Part shown: positions 43,695 to 53,779 of the stretch, one piece after another
Layout of the letters: each line of letters opens with the position of its first letter
Numbering within the stretch: position 1 is the stretch's first letter
NCBI GenBank assembly: GCA_041674745.1
Contig: JBAYVD010000016.1
Coordinates: 13,573 to 77,572 of the forward strand
DNA from: UBA2040 sp041674745
GTDB lineage: Bacteria > Bacteroidota > Bacteroidia > Flavobacteriales_D > Crocinitomicaceae
Length of the DNA: 64,000 nt
Direction: 5' to 3'
The notes under the pieces: generated by a model
Database searches by the model: none
Told to the model about the DNA's origin: nothing
The model's input: only the letters and a program-made list of their open reading frames with translations
Position numbers and translations under genes: made by a program

Positions 43695-44354
43695 ATGAAA
43701 AAATGGATTTGGTTGTTGGTAATTGTTGGTGCGGGAATTCCTTTTGCTTATTTCTATATGCAACCAACACCCAAACCATTGCCCATCATCAATCCTGTGG
43801 ATGTGAATGATTCGTTGGTCGACGCGGATTTGCTACGAAAAGGATTTGGTCATACCATCGCTGATTTTGAATTTACGAACCAAGATGGAAAGTCTTTTTC
43901 TTCCAAGGAAATAGAAGGCAAAATTTGGGTGGCGGAGTACTTTTTTACAACCTGTGCTTCCATTTGTCCGAAAATGAACAAGCAGATGACGCGGGTGCAA
44001 GAGCATTTCAAAGGGGATAAAAAGTTGGTCATTTTAAGTTTTACAGTCAATCCAGAAGTGGATACGGTTGCCCAAATGAAACGTCATGCAGATCAGCTAG
44101 GTGCCATGTTGCCGCAATGGCAATTGTTGACAGGAGAAAAAGAAGACTTGTATGCTTTGGCTCGAAAATCCTTCTTTTTGCTAAAACCAGCTGAAGCTGA
44201 AAACATGGGAGACGCGGGCAATGATTTTATTCATACCAACAATTTTGTTTTGGTGGATCAGCAGCGAAGAATTCGTGGTTATTACGACGGTACCAACGCC
44301 AAAGAAGTGGATCAAATGATGCTGGATATTCATCGTTTGGAGCAAGAAAAATAA
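43695..44354 (+). CDS. SCO1/SenC-type copper chaperone
   Basis: 219 residues with an N-terminal membrane anchor (WIWLLVIVGAGIPFAYFYM) and a thioredoxin fold outside the membrane. The copper site is Cys87 and Cys91 (TCASICP) plus His180 in FIHTNNFVL. SCO proteins deliver copper to, or reduce, the CuA site of cytochrome oxidase; no oxidase gene is in the window. It lies 4 bases before the aldehyde dehydrogenase gene. Confidence 0.9.
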   Translation: MKKWIWLLVIVGAGIPFAYFYMQPTPKPLPIINPVDVNDSLVDADLLRKGFGHTIADFEFTNQDGKSFSSKEIEGKIWVAEYFFTTCASICPKMNKQMTRVQEHFKGDKKLVILSFTVNPEVDTVAQMKRHADQLGAMLPQWQLLTGEKEDLYALARKSFFLLKPAEAENMGDAGNDFIHTNNFVLVDQQRRIRGYYDGTNAKEVDQMMLDIHRLEQEK

Positions 44355-44358
44355 GATT

Positions 44359-45804
44359 ATGGAAAAATTAAGAAATTATATCGGTGGAGAATTAGTAGCA
44401 CCAAATGCAGGGAAATATATTGATAATTATGAACCAGCGACGGGAAAAGTCTATTCTTTGATTCCGGATTCGGATGAAACAGACATCGAATTGGCGGTGA
44501 AAGCTGCCGAAATTGCATTTCCAGCTTGGGCAAATTTGTCGGGGGAAGCCCGTGGAAAAATCATGCAAAAAGTGGCAGATGGAATTGAAGCCAGAATGCA
44601 AGAGTTTGCGGAAGCGGAAGCGAAAGACAATGGGAAACCGGTTTCCTTGGCGAATCATGTCGACATTCCGCGAGCGGTTTCGAACTTCTCATTTTTCGCG
44701 AGCGCCATTCGCCATTTTGCCAACGAATCGCATTACATGGAAGGAGTTGGTTTCAATTACACGACGCGTAAACCCATCGGAATTGTCGGTTGTATTTCTC
44801 CGTGGAATTTGCCTTTGTATTTGTTTTCCTGGAAAATTGCCCCTGCCTTGGCTGCTGGAAATTGCGTTGTTGCGAAACCTTCTGAAATCACACCGTATAC
44901 CGCTTACTTATTGAGTGAGGTGTGTATTGCCGCGGGAATGCCAGCGGGCGTTTTGAACATTGTTCACGGTTTGGGAACCAGCGCTGGTGATGCCATTGTG
45001 AAACACAAAAAAATCAAAGCAATTTCGTTTACGGGTGGAACGAAAACCGGAGAATACATTGCCCGAACGGCTGCACCGATGTTTAAAAAATTGTCGTTGG
45101 AATTGGGGGGCAAAAACCCGAATATCATCTTCGCTGATTGTGATTTCGATGAAATGTTGAAGACCACCATTCGTTCTAGTTTTGCGAACCAAGGGCAAAT
45201 TTGTTTGTGCGGTTCACGGATTTTTGTGGAGCGACCTATTTATGAAAAATTTAAGGATGCTTTTGTGGCGAAAATTAGCAAAACGAATGTTTCTTTCCCA
45301 CAAGATCCTGCTGCACAGATGGGTGCCGTTGTATCAAAACCACACATGGAGAAAGTATTGTCGTATGTGGAATTAGCCAAGGAAGAAGGCGGAACCATTT
45401 TAACGGGCGGAAAGCGAATTTTATTGCCAGCACCGCACGATGAAGGGTATTTTTTAGCGCCAACGATCATTGAAGGCTTGGCCTACGATTGCCGAACGAA
45501 TCAAGAAGAAATTTTTGGACCGGTTGTTACCATTACCCCTTTTGATACGGAAGAAGAAGTGTTGATGATGGCCAATTCTACAAGTTATGGTTTGAGCGCA
45601 ACGGTTTGGACACAACATTTATCTCGTGCGCACCGCGTGGCAGACAAACTAGATGCTGGTTTGGTATGGATCAACGATTGGTTGGTACGCGATTTGAGAA
45701 CAGCTTTCGGAGGCGTGAAAGCTTCAGGCGTTGGTCGAGAAGGCGGTTGGGAAGCGTTGCGTTTCTTTACGGAACCGAAAAATATTTTTGTCAAACAAGG
45801 ATAA
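44359..45804 (+). CDS. NAD-dependent aldehyde dehydrogenase, ALDH8-like
   Basis: 481 residues with the full ALDH set: SPWNLPLY (146-153), FTGGTKTGEY for cofactor binding, general base Glu248 in LELGGK and catalytic Cys282 in GQICLCGSR. The IcLCGSRIFVERPIYEKF segment is like 2-aminomuconate or 2-hydroxymuconate semialdehyde dehydrogenases (ALDH8). A role in tryptophan/kynurenine breakdown is therefore plausible but no other pathway gene is adjacent. A bidirectional terminator follows. Confidence 0.88.
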   Translation: MEKLRNYIGGELVAPNAGKYIDNYEPATGKVYSLIPDSDETDIELAVKAAEIAFPAWANLSGEARGKIMQKVADGIEARMQEFAEAEAKDNGKPVSLANHVDIPRAVSNFSFFASAIRHFANESHYMEGVGFNYTTRKPIGIVGCISPWNLPLYLFSWKIAPALAAGNCVVAKPSEITPYTAYLLSEVCIAAGMPAGVLNIVHGLGTSAGDAIVKHKKIKAISFTGGTKTGEYIARTAAPMFKKLSLELGGKNPNIIFADCDFDEMLKTTIRSSFANQGQICLCGSRIFVERPIYEKFKDAFVAKISKTNVSFPQDPAAQMGAVVSKPHMEKVLSYVELAKEEGGTILTGGKRILLPAPHDEGYFLAPTIIEGLAYDCRTNQEEIFGPVVTITPFDTEEEVLMMANSTSYGLSATVWTQHLSRAHRVADKLDAGLVWINDWLVRDLRTAFGGVKASGVGREGGWEALRFFTEPKNIFVKQG

Positions 45805-45805
45805 A

Positions 45806-45835
45806 AAAAAAGGAGCGTTCGAGACGCTCCTTTTT
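45806..45835. terminator. Bidirectional terminator
   Basis: AGGAGCGT (45811-45818), loop TCGAG, ACGCTCCT (45824-45831), with A and T runs outside. It ends both the aldehyde dehydrogenase and the protease gene. Confidence 0.92.
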
Positions 45836-45841
45836 CATTTC

Positions 45842-48133
45842 TTATTGTTTGATCCAACGTTGAATCAAATCTCCTTGGTTCGTCGAAATTTTAATGAGGT
45901 AGAAAGAAGCTGGCCAATCGCTGGTGTTCAATGAAGCAGCTTCGGCGTTTACAATCTGATGAAAGATTGCTTGACCTGTAACGGTATAAACAGAAATGGT
46001 CGAAACCTGTAGATTTTCGGTTTGAATGTTCAACTGATCTGTGCCTGGATTCGGGAATAGCCAAACTCTATTTTCCAATGGAATTTCGCCTAAGCCAGTC
46101 GGTGCCCCAACGCAAAAGATTTGTTCGTACTGGTTGCCAAAATTTGCATCATTTTCTGCGAGTTCCGCCAGAATATCTCCATTGACATAATTGTACAAAA
46201 CAAAGGAACCGTTTCCACCGTCGGCGCTCGCACATCCGGACATGCCATCACTGTATTGGTCATAAAAAATGATGGAATAACAGCCATTTTCCAAGCAAAA
46301 AAGATAGTTGTAAGTACCTTGCGTGTCGTCGGCATAACCAGGACTACTGTACAAAACAATTCCATTGTTGTTTTTGATTTCCCATGAGGTTTCAGAACCA
46401 TAGCAATCGAGGTCCAAGGCAAGTTTGGCCGTAAAATCATTGTTTAAGCGATTGATGACCGTTGTAATTTCGTTGTTTGAAATATCTTGATCGGTTATTC
46501 CATTGGAATTCACTACCCGAACCGAGAAGGTATTCATGCCGTGCGGAACCGTAAGTCCGGGCAACGTTAGGATAACATTCTCGTAAGTGGCCAAATTTCC
46601 TGACCAGGTGTAGTTCAAATCAAAAGCACTGTTAAAGCCATATTCTAGGTAAACGGTATGCAAAGTATCCAAGCCACTGTTCAATAAAGTAAAAGAAAGA
46701 TTGGCCATACTATCGCACAAGGATGCAGGCGCACCCATTAAATTTCCGAGTGAACCATCGACTAAATCATTGCCAATAAATGGATCTACACCATCAATAA
46801 TCGAAGCACCAGTATTCGTAGAATCCAACCAGTCTTTTAATCTACCACTGGCAAGGGGGGAATTGTCCCAACCGTATCCAAATCGGCCATAATAATCCGG
46901 CTGACCGTTTCCGGATGTTCCGCTACAGGCTGAATTTCCTCCACTCAAAACGCCAATCAATCGTTTTTGTTGATTGAACAAAGGGGAACCGGAAGATCCT
47001 GGTTCGGTAGCACCGAAATCCCAATTGTTGACAACCCACGTTCTGTCTTGTGACCCATTGAAGCTTATAGTTTGTTGCAGCAAAGGATTTTCTTCTAAAC
47101 TAATTTTTTTTAAGTCACCATCCGGATGGTGAATCCCCGCGGCATTGGTGACGTTACTGATATCCGTGTTGTCCCAACCATTGTAAAAAATGGACCACGA
47201 AGGATCCGGAAGGCTGTTGAGTTTAACCAAAAGGAAATCCGAGTTGCCATTGGTAGCTTTCATGACGGCGCCATTTACGTTCATGGTGGATGGTCCGTCG
47301 CCAGAAGGGGTTGAAGTTGCACAGGAAGTCTGACCGGCAGGCGCCTCCCATCGAAAACGAAAAACCCAATTGGTTGGATTGCTGCTGCAATGCCGTGCCG
47401 TGATGAAATAGGGAATAATGGATCCTGACGTATTGTTCACCAACGACCCCGTACAAAATCCCCCACCGTTGACGATCATGGCAACCGAATTTCGTTGCAA
47501 TTCATAACCCGCCCCAATGGGACAATTCACGTCGTAATGACAATCACCCGAGGTATTCAAACCTTTGGCCAATGTTTCTAAATCATCAAATCCGTGCACG
47601 ATGGTGGTAATCGTAAAATTGGAAGCAAAGTTTGCCTGAGCCGGTTCATCCAAAACCACCACAATCTCGTCGGTTTTGAGCAATTCGGTTCCCAAAACTT
47701 TCGCTTCATTGTTGTTGGCAGCCGTGTAGGCACCAATAAATTCTTTTGAAATTGGGTCAGTCAGAAAAAGATAGGCTCCTTCGGCCAATTGAAAGTTTTC
47801 TAAAATTAAATTGATAGACAAGGCACCTTTGGATTTGATTCCATATTGATACAAGGTTCGTCCGTTGGGCATTTCAAATTTGTTGGCCACACTTCGAAAA
47901 TCGATGTTGGAAGGAAGTTCTTTCCCAAAGCGCATCATTTTATCAATGGATTCTAAGCGATCGGCTTGAACAATTAATCTTTCTAGCGCATTGTCCACCT
48001 TTTCGGTCACGTAAAAAGAGGTGGCCGCTGGCACTTTGTCCTTAAAATTCGGCGGAAAAATTCCCGAAACTGTTTGCCCATGAGCAAAGCCAATTGTCAA
48101 AAGAAAAGCGGAGAATAAAAGTTTGTTAATCAT
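45842..48133 (-). CDS. Secreted trypsin-fold serine protease (lysyl endopeptidase-like) with T9SS domain
   Basis: 763 residues: signal peptide (cleavage near AHGQ), a propeptide to about residue 195, then an S1-type catalytic domain. The triad is visible: His248 in TARHC, Asp299 in NSDFLLVKL and Ser381 in GSSGSP. Many cysteines (for example CHYDVNC) suggest disulfides. The layout resembles Lysobacter/Achromobacter lysyl endopeptidase. The type A T9SS domain (VWLFPNPGTDQLNIQT) ends the protein. The 245 bases between this gene and udk hold no gene. Confidence 0.9.
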   Translation of the reverse strand: MINKLLFSAFLLTIGFAHGQTVSGIFPPNFKDKVPAATSFYVTEKVDNALERLIVQADRLESIDKMMRFGKELPSNIDFRSVANKFEMPNGRTLYQYGIKSKGALSINLILENFQLAEGAYLFLTDPISKEFIGAYTAANNNEAKVLGTELLKTDEIVVVLDEPAQANFASNFTITTIVHGFDDLETLAKGLNTSGDCHYDVNCPIGAGYELQRNSVAMIVNGGGFCTGSLVNNTSGSIIPYFITARHCSSNPTNWVFRFRWEAPAGQTSCATSTPSGDGPSTMNVNGAVMKATNGNSDFLLVKLNSLPDPSWSIFYNGWDNTDISNVTNAAGIHHPDGDLKKISLEENPLLQQTISFNGSQDRTWVVNNWDFGATEPGSSGSPLFNQQKRLIGVLSGGNSACSGTSGNGQPDYYGRFGYGWDNSPLASGRLKDWLDSTNTGASIIDGVDPFIGNDLVDGSLGNLMGAPASLCDSMANLSFTLLNSGLDTLHTVYLEYGFNSAFDLNYTWSGNLATYENVILTLPGLTVPHGMNTFSVRVVNSNGITDQDISNNEITTVINRLNNDFTAKLALDLDCYGSETSWEIKNNNGIVLYSSPGYADDTQGTYNYLFCLENGCYSIIFYDQYSDGMSGCASADGGNGSFVLYNYVNGDILAELAENDANFGNQYEQIFCVGAPTGLGEIPLENRVWLFPNPGTDQLNIQTENLQVSTISVYTVTGQAIFHQIVNAEAASLNTSDWPASFYLIKISTNQGDLIQRWIKQ

Positions 48134-48339
48134 GTTTTAGAATTATCGGAGGATGGAGTAGAGCTTTGTCACACTAAAATCGACTTCGTTTTTGCCAAAA
48201 TAGGGAAATGAGTCCCCGTCTTTAATAACGACAAAAGTCGGAAGAAAGTTAACGATATGCAAAAATTAGCAGTCAATCGAGTAATTTCTTCACACTGTTT
48301 CAAGAAAGAATTTTTCAGAGAAAGTTAAAAAGAAGATAG

Positions 48340-48347
48340 TACCTTTG
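48340..48347 (+). promoter_or_regulatory. Probable -7 box of the udk transcript
   Basis: TACCTTTG, a full match to TAnnTTTG, lies 31 bases before ATG 48379; no clear -33 element at 19 bases. Confidence 0.55.
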
Positions 48348-48378
48348 CTCCTCAGGAGAATTGAACAGCGGAAGAGAG

Positions 48379-48993
48379 ATGATTATAGGAATTTGTGGAG
48401 GCAGTGGCTCAGGAAAAACAACCTTGTTGCGAAAATTGGCAGCGGGTTATGAAAGTTTAAAACCGACTGTTTTTTCCATGGACAATTATTATTTACCTAT
48501 CGAGCAACAATTGATTGACGAAAACGGACAGGTGAATTTTGATTTACCGACAGCTTTGGATCGATCAAGGTTGATTTCCGACTTAACCGCCTTGCGAGAA
48601 GGTCGTTCAATTGAAGTAAAAGAATACCATTTCAACTCACCTCCCAATAAAAATGTTCTAATTACCCTTCGTCCGTCTGATTTTATAATCGTGGAAGGGT
48701 TGTTTCTTTTTCATTACGATGAAATCCTTCCATTGCTCGATTTCAGTGTTTTTATGGAGGTGGATCCAGTGGTTCAACTGGATAGACGCTTGTACCGAGA
48801 TCAAGAAACAAGAGGATATACCAGAGAAGAAATTTTGTATCAATGGAACAATCATGTGATTCCTTGTTATGAGAAATATTTGGAGCCCTATGTTGAAACG
48901 GCCGATTTTCGTTTCAAAAATGAACACGACTTTGATGGTGAATACAAACGCTTGAGCGCTATTATTGACCAAGAGTTGGAAGTACTGCGGTAA
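48379..48993 (+). CDS. udk: Uridine kinase
   Basis: The product is 204 residues from ATG 48379, preceded by GGAAGAGAG. The upstream TTG 48361 is a weaker choice. The P-loop GGSGSGKTTL is near the N-terminus, FDLPTALD marks the nucleoside site and RDQETRGYTREEILYQW is the lid region. It phosphorylates uridine and cytidine for pyrimidine salvage. The next gene begins 22 bases after the stop. Confidence 0.93.
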   Translation: MIIGICGGSGSGKTTLLRKLAAGYESLKPTVFSMDNYYLPIEQQLIDENGQVNFDLPTALDRSRLISDLTALREGRSIEVKEYHFNSPPNKNVLITLRPSDFIIVEGLFLFHYDEILPLLDFSVFMEVDPVVQLDRRLYRDQETRGYTREEILYQWNNHVIPCYEKYLEPYVETADFRFKNEHDFDGEYKRLSAIIDQELEVLR

Positions 48994-49015
48994 CCACCTT
49001 CAAACACAAAATTGC

Positions 49016-49816
49016 ATGCGAATCGTCTTTCTGTTTTTTGGTTTGCTTTTGTCCACCTCTGTTTTTGCACAGATAGAATTTTCCTATTTCCAAGAAGAAA
49101 TCGATGCTTTAAAAAACGATAGGAAAGTGGAGAAATATTGGCGCTCCTTGTATGCTTTTGATCGCGACAATACTTCCTTGAAAATCCCAATGGATTCAGT
49201 CACTGTATTAAATCGGTTGAAGGCTGCCTATTTGGTAGAAAAATATGGATTTCCAGACCCCAAAAAAGTGGGAAAAAAGGCCGCCTTTACTTTGCTGAGT
49301 ATACACGCGCATACCCGATTTTCCGACATTAGTTCCCGCTGTTTTTTTCAACTATTGGAAGGAAAAGAGAAGAATACTTGGCCAACGGCTTATCCCAATT
49401 TTGCTATGAACAATCGGTTGTTTTGGTACAATGGCAAGGAAATTGCTTTGCAACAGGAATTCGATTTAGCGCTGCGGATTTTAGAGGAAAAACCTGAAGC
49501 GGGCTTGGATATGGATCAATTGTGTGCCATGGCCAGTAATTTTTTACGAATGGAACGGTCGAAAAAAAGAAAAGTGCTGGGTGAATGGGTGATGGGTTCT
49601 CAAATGGAAAAATGGGTACTGCAATTGATTCAATTCGAAAATCAGTATTACTTAAAAAAAGGAGATTTTTATTTTTTATTGAAAAAAGGGGAAGGCAATG
49701 TTTTCCATTTTTACACCGTTTTGGATAAAACATCCCTCTTCATCTTTGAAAATGGAGAGTTGATTTTGCGGGATATGTTCAACAGAGAAATGGCGGTATA
49801 TCCGATAAAAAGTTGA
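49016..49816 (+). CDS. Exported protein of unknown function
   Basis: The product is 266 residues from ATG 49016, which starts a clear signal peptide (FLFFGLLLSTSVFAQ); the in-frame start at 48965 lies inside udk. The mature protein is rich in aromatic and basic residues, predicted mixed alpha/beta, with one IHAHTRFSDISS segment. No catalytic pattern or lipobox is seen. It sits between udk and the large kinase and may share their transcript. Confidence 0.65.
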   Translation: MRIVFLFFGLLLSTSVFAQIEFSYFQEEIDALKNDRKVEKYWRSLYAFDRDNTSLKIPMDSVTVLNRLKAAYLVEKYGFPDPKKVGKKAAFTLLSIHAHTRFSDISSRCFFQLLEGKEKNTWPTAYPNFAMNNRLFWYNGKEIALQQEFDLALRILEEKPEAGLDMDQLCAMASNFLRMERSKKRKVLGEWVMGSQMEKWVLQLIQFENQYYLKKGDFYFLLKKGEGNVFHFYTVLDKTSLFIFENGELILRDMFNREMAVYPIKS

Positions 49817-49891
49817 AGTTTGTTCCTTTAAGGGATTTATGCGAACTTTAGTGCATCACCGAATGGTCAATTCTAGTAAGTGAAAGAAAGA

Positions 49892-52800
49892 ATGAGAGGA
49901 AAAAGAGTGCTGACAAAATTTGGTATTGAGATTTTATTTCTCCTTTCCTTGTTGACGCTTGTGTTATTTGGTCAAAAGCTTTTTTATCCGAATTATCAAA
50001 GTGAAACGGAGCAGGTTCAGCAAAAGTTTTTGTCGCTGGAAAAGAAACTAGACGATGTATTGCGTCTCGAAAAACTCAACTTCGAAAAAACCGAATTGAA
50101 GGGGGTTTGGACGAATCCAACCAAATACGATGTAAACCTGCACATTTACCGAAATGATTCTCTGTTGTATTGGAACAACAGCGACTTGCCAATTCTTCGA
50201 TTTGCGGATATCCATTTTCCAGCAGAAGGGATTTTACATTTACAGAATGGCTGGTATTACGCAAAAATGTTGCGAATCAACCGGGTGGTATTTTGTGCTT
50301 CGTTTCTGATCAAAAAGGATTATTCCTATCAAAATAAGGAGTTGGTCAACCAGTTTTCGAAACAATTAGCCGATGGTCTAAACATGGACATTTCGCTCGA
50401 GCAAAACGATCATGCGGTCTACGATACCAAAGGAGATTTTCAGTTTAGTTTGTTGTCGCCTTCAATTGTTTCGTATTCTACCACCCAAGCCAAGATTTTC
50501 CTGTGTTTATTTGTTGCGGTGGTAGGCTTGTTTTTTTGGTTGCTTTTCATCTATTGGAAAAAACTATCTTCTGCTTTCGGTGTTCTTGGTCTACTGATTT
50601 TGGGTGGTTTTTGGTATGTACTGATTCATCAACAATGGCTTGCCGGATTTGACGAGTTGGAACCGTTTCAACCGAGTTTATACGCGTCCAATGAATTCTT
50701 GCCCAATTTTGCGACTTTCTTGATCCATGTAATTTTGTTCGTCTTGGTGTTTAGTATGGTGAACATATTGCTGGTGCGCATGAGAAACAATCAGTGGAAA
50801 TTGTTCGCACTTTTATTCTGCTATTTCGGCTTCTTTGTTTTCTGGCATTTGTACTTGGATTTGCTGAGTGGATTGATCGAAAACTCTACGATTCCTTTTC
50901 AAATCAATCATTTGTTTGACCTGAATTTTTATTCCATTTTGGCCATTGCAGCCATGGGCGTTTTATTTTACGGCTTCCGCCGATTGCTCCATACAAGTAC
51001 CTTGGCTTTAACGAAAACGAGTGTTCCGCTTTCCGGCTTGGTCGTGGCTACGTTTGTCAGTGGTTTTTTGTATTTCTTGTACGACATCAATTTTGGTCAT
51101 CAAATGTTGCTGACCTCCATTTTTCCTTTTCTGTTTTTGAGCGTCAAGTTGTATTTCAAAGGAAAGAAACAGGACTTGGTTTTTACCCAAGGACTCGTCA
51201 TGTTTTTCTTGTTTACGCTCACATTGGCGACTAGCATTGGTGTTTTCACGGATCGAAAGGAAAGAAGTGAAAGAGAATTGTACGCCAATCAACTAAAAAC
51301 CGACAAAGACATTTTAACGGAATTGGAGTTTGTAAAAGTTGAAGCGAAAATCCGAGAGGATGCTTACTTGCAACGTTTTGTTCAAAATCCTCAAAAAATC
51401 AGTTCCTTGGATTTTCAAGAAGGTTTGGAAAGAAGAGCTTTTGATGGATTTTGGGAACAATACGACATGGAATTTTTCCTGTTCAATCCAGCAGGAATTC
51501 CTTTGGTTGAAAACGAAAACAAAAGCCAAAAGGAGCTGGACCGAACGATTGAATTCAATGGAACAAAATCGGAAGTAGATTCCTTTTCCTATTTCATTGC
51601 CGATTATGTTGAACAATATTCGTACTTGTTTCGTTTCCCGATTTACATCAAAGGGGAGCGAAAAGCGTATTTCTACGCCACCCTCAAGTCCAAAAGAATT
51701 CCGGAGGAGATCGGCTTTCCAAGATTGCTGATATCCGATCAAGCCAAAGTTTTCCAGCGACTAGAAAATTATTCCATTGCGAAATATTACAGCGGTCAAT
51801 TGGTCAATCGTTACGGCGCTTTTTCGTATCCAACCTTCATGGATGCGATTGTACACGCCAACGGCGATACGCGCTTTTATGCGAATTACAAAGACTACAG
51901 TCATTACTTTCTGAAGAGAGGCGCCAACAATTATGTCGTACTTTCCATCAAGAATTTTACGTGGTTTGATTTATTGACCACCTTTTCCTACTTGTTTTGC
52001 TTTTTGGGCATCCTGCTTTTACCGGTTTTGTTTCGTTTGAATGCCAGTTTCATGGGGAAAGGAACGCTCACGTTGGCCATCAAAATCCAAATGGTGTTGA
52101 TTGGCCTGGTATTTATCTCTTTGCTGACGTACGGATGGGGAAGTGGAATTTTCGTGCGCGACCAATACAACAATTACACGAATCAAGTAATATCTGAAAA
52201 ATTGAATTCAGTGAAACTGGAATTTCAATCCAAATTTGGACCGGTAGTGAATTTGACGATTGACAAAGACGGCAACAAAATGAGCTTTTATTTGAAGAAG
52301 TTTGCCAAAGTCTTTGTCACGGATATCAATTTTTACGATACCAAAGGATACTTGGTGGCGAGTTCACGACCGAAAGTCTTCAATATGGGACTGATCAGTG
52401 AACAAATGAATCCTGTTGCTTTGCGCGAAATGAAGGTGAACTTTGAAAGCGAATTTACACACCAAGAACGCATCGGCTTGTTGGATTATTCGAGCGCCTA
52501 TGTTCCGTATTTCAACAACGAAGGCGTGATGCAAGGATTCTTGAATCTTCAACATTTCGGTCAACAAAAAGAATTTGAATACCAGATTCAGCGTTTTTTA
52601 ACGGCCATCATCAACGTGTTTATGTTGCTCTTAGCCGTGTCTATTGTGATTGCTATTTTCGTGTCGGGTTGGTTGACGGCGCCGCTTCGTTTGTTGCAAG
52701 AAAGTTTCTCGAAAGTTACCTTGGGTCAGCGCAATGAGCGAATCCAGTACGACAAAGCCGATGAAATTGGCGCTTTGGTGAAGGAATACAACCGGAAAAT

Positions 52801-53503
52801 AGATGAATTGGAACTCACGGCACAGCAATTGGCACAATCCGAGCGCGAAAGTGCTTGGAGAGAAATGGCCAAACAAGTCGCACATGAAATAAAAAATCCG
52901 TTGACACCGATGAAGTTGGGCTTGCAGCATTTCGAACGGCTCTACGACCCAGAAGCGCCCATGTCGAAGGAAAAGTTTCAGAAAATGACCAAATCCCTGG
53001 TGGAGCAAATTGATGGCCTTACGCGCATTGCCAACGAATTTTCGAACTTTGCCAAAATGCCTCAACCACAAAAGGAGCAAGTGAACTTGGTTGCTTTGAT
53101 TGAAAATGTAGTACACATTTTTGGTCAAGACGGTGAGAACAAAATTCGCCTAGAAAATCCGCCGACTGAAATTTTCTTGTCTTTGGACAAAGATATGTTG
53201 GTCCGCGTTTTCAATAATTTGATTAAAAATGCTTTGCAAGCCATTCAAGAAAAGGAACAAGGTGAAGTGATTGTGAAAATTTGGGGATTTCCAGGCAATG
53301 TAACCGTCGAAATTCAAGACAATGGAAAAGGCATCTCGGAAGAGGAAAAATACAACATCTTCGTTCCGTATTTCACTACCAAATCAACCGGCACTGGACT
53401 CGGACTTGCCATGGTAAAACAAATGGTGGAATTACACAATGGCCAAGTTTCCTTCACGTCAGAAGTCGGTGTGGGGACAAGCTTTTTTGTGCGTTTGGGT
53501 TGA
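49892..53503 (+). CDS. Large multi-spanning NtrY-like sensor histidine kinase
   Basis: About 1,203 residues from ATG 49892 (GTG 49880 is possible). Numbering from 49880: one membrane helix at 10-32 and an extracytoplasmic domain to about 200. A block of roughly eight helices follows (about 205-465), then a soluble domain (about 470-690) and two more helices. A second extracytoplasmic domain (about 765-905) leads to a final helix and HAMP. The HisKA motif VAHEIKNPLTPMKLG carries His1002, and the ATPase domain has NLIKNALQA, DNGKGI and TGLGLAMVKQM. NtrY proteins are about 750 residues, so the membrane block is a large addition. No response regulator is adjacent. Confidence 0.88.
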   Translation: MRGKRVLTKFGIEILFLLSLLTLVLFGQKLFYPNYQSETEQVQQKFLSLEKKLDDVLRLEKLNFEKTELKGVWTNPTKYDVNLHIYRNDSLLYWNNSDLPILRFADIHFPAEGILHLQNGWYYAKMLRINRVVFCASFLIKKDYSYQNKELVNQFSKQLADGLNMDISLEQNDHAVYDTKGDFQFSLLSPSIVSYSTTQAKIFLCLFVAVVGLFFWLLFIYWKKLSSAFGVLGLLILGGFWYVLIHQQWLAGFDELEPFQPSLYASNEFLPNFATFLIHVILFVLVFSMVNILLVRMRNNQWKLFALLFCYFGFFVFWHLYLDLLSGLIENSTIPFQINHLFDLNFYSILAIAAMGVLFYGFRRLLHTSTLALTKTSVPLSGLVVATFVSGFLYFLYDINFGHQMLLTSIFPFLFLSVKLYFKGKKQDLVFTQGLVMFFLFTLTLATSIGVFTDRKERSERELYANQLKTDKDILTELEFVKVEAKIREDAYLQRFVQNPQKISSLDFQEGLERRAFDGFWEQYDMEFFLFNPAGIPLVENENKSQKELDRTIEFNGTKSEVDSFSYFIADYVEQYSYLFRFPIYIKGERKAYFYATLKSKRIPEEIGFPRLLISDQAKVFQRLENYSIAKYYSGQLVNRYGAFSYPTFMDAIVHANGDTRFYANYKDYSHYFLKRGANNYVVLSIKNFTWFDLLTTFSYLFCFLGILLLPVLFRLNASFMGKGTLTLAIKIQMVLIGLVFISLLTYGWGSGIFVRDQYNNYTNQVISEKLNSVKLEFQSKFGPVVNLTIDKDGNKMSFYLKKFAKVFVTDINFYDTKGYLVASSRPKVFNMGLISEQMNPVALREMKVNFESEFTHQERIGLLDYSSAYVPYFNNEGVMQGFLNLQHFGQQKEFEYQIQRFLTAIINVFMLLLAVSIVIAIFVSGWLTAPLRLLQESFSKVTLGQRNERIQYDKADEIGALVKEYNRKIDELELTAQQLAQSERESAWREMAKQVAHEIKNPLTPMKLGLQHFERLYDPEAPMSKEKFQKMTKSLVEQIDGLTRIANEFSNFAKMPQPQKEQVNLVALIENVVHIFGQDGENKIRLENPPTEIFLSLDKDMLVRVFNNLIKNALQAIQEKEQGEVIVKIWGFPGNVTVEIQDNGKGISEEEKYNIFVPYFTTKSTGTGLGLAMVKQMVELHNGQVSFTSEVGVGTSFFVRLG

Positions 53504-53528
53504 AAAAGTGTTATCTATTTTAACCACA

Positions 53529-53550
53529 AAGGCACCAAAGAAGGCACCAA
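53529..53550. repeat. Short direct repeat in the gene-free stretch after the kinase
   Basis: AAGGCACCAA occurs at 53529-53538 and 53541-53550, preceded by TTAACCAC. It looks like a decayed copy of a dispersed CAAAGGCAC-type intergenic repeat. The rest of 53504-53730 shows no gene. Confidence 0.4.
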
Positions 53551-53730
53551 TACACAGGGATTTTTGTAATTGCTTCAAACGTTGGTACAAATCTATACAT
53601 TGAGAAGAAATGCTTTGTTTATCATTAAAATAAATCTGCTAAAATTCCTTCATCTGTGGTGTGACTAAATTTCTGTTTCAAAAAGGTATCGGTGTTTCAT
53701 TTTACCCTTACAGTAAATAGCTTAAAAACA

Positions 53731-53760
53731 AAAAAGGTCGACTCAACGAGCCGACCTTTT
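53731..53760. terminator. Bidirectional terminator
   Basis: GGTCGACTC (53736-53744), loop AAC, GAGCCGACC (53748-53756), one mismatch, with A and T runs on the two sides. It serves the minus-strand T9SS gene. Confidence 0.85.
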
Positions 53761-53779
53761 TCAATTCTAGAAAAGAATC

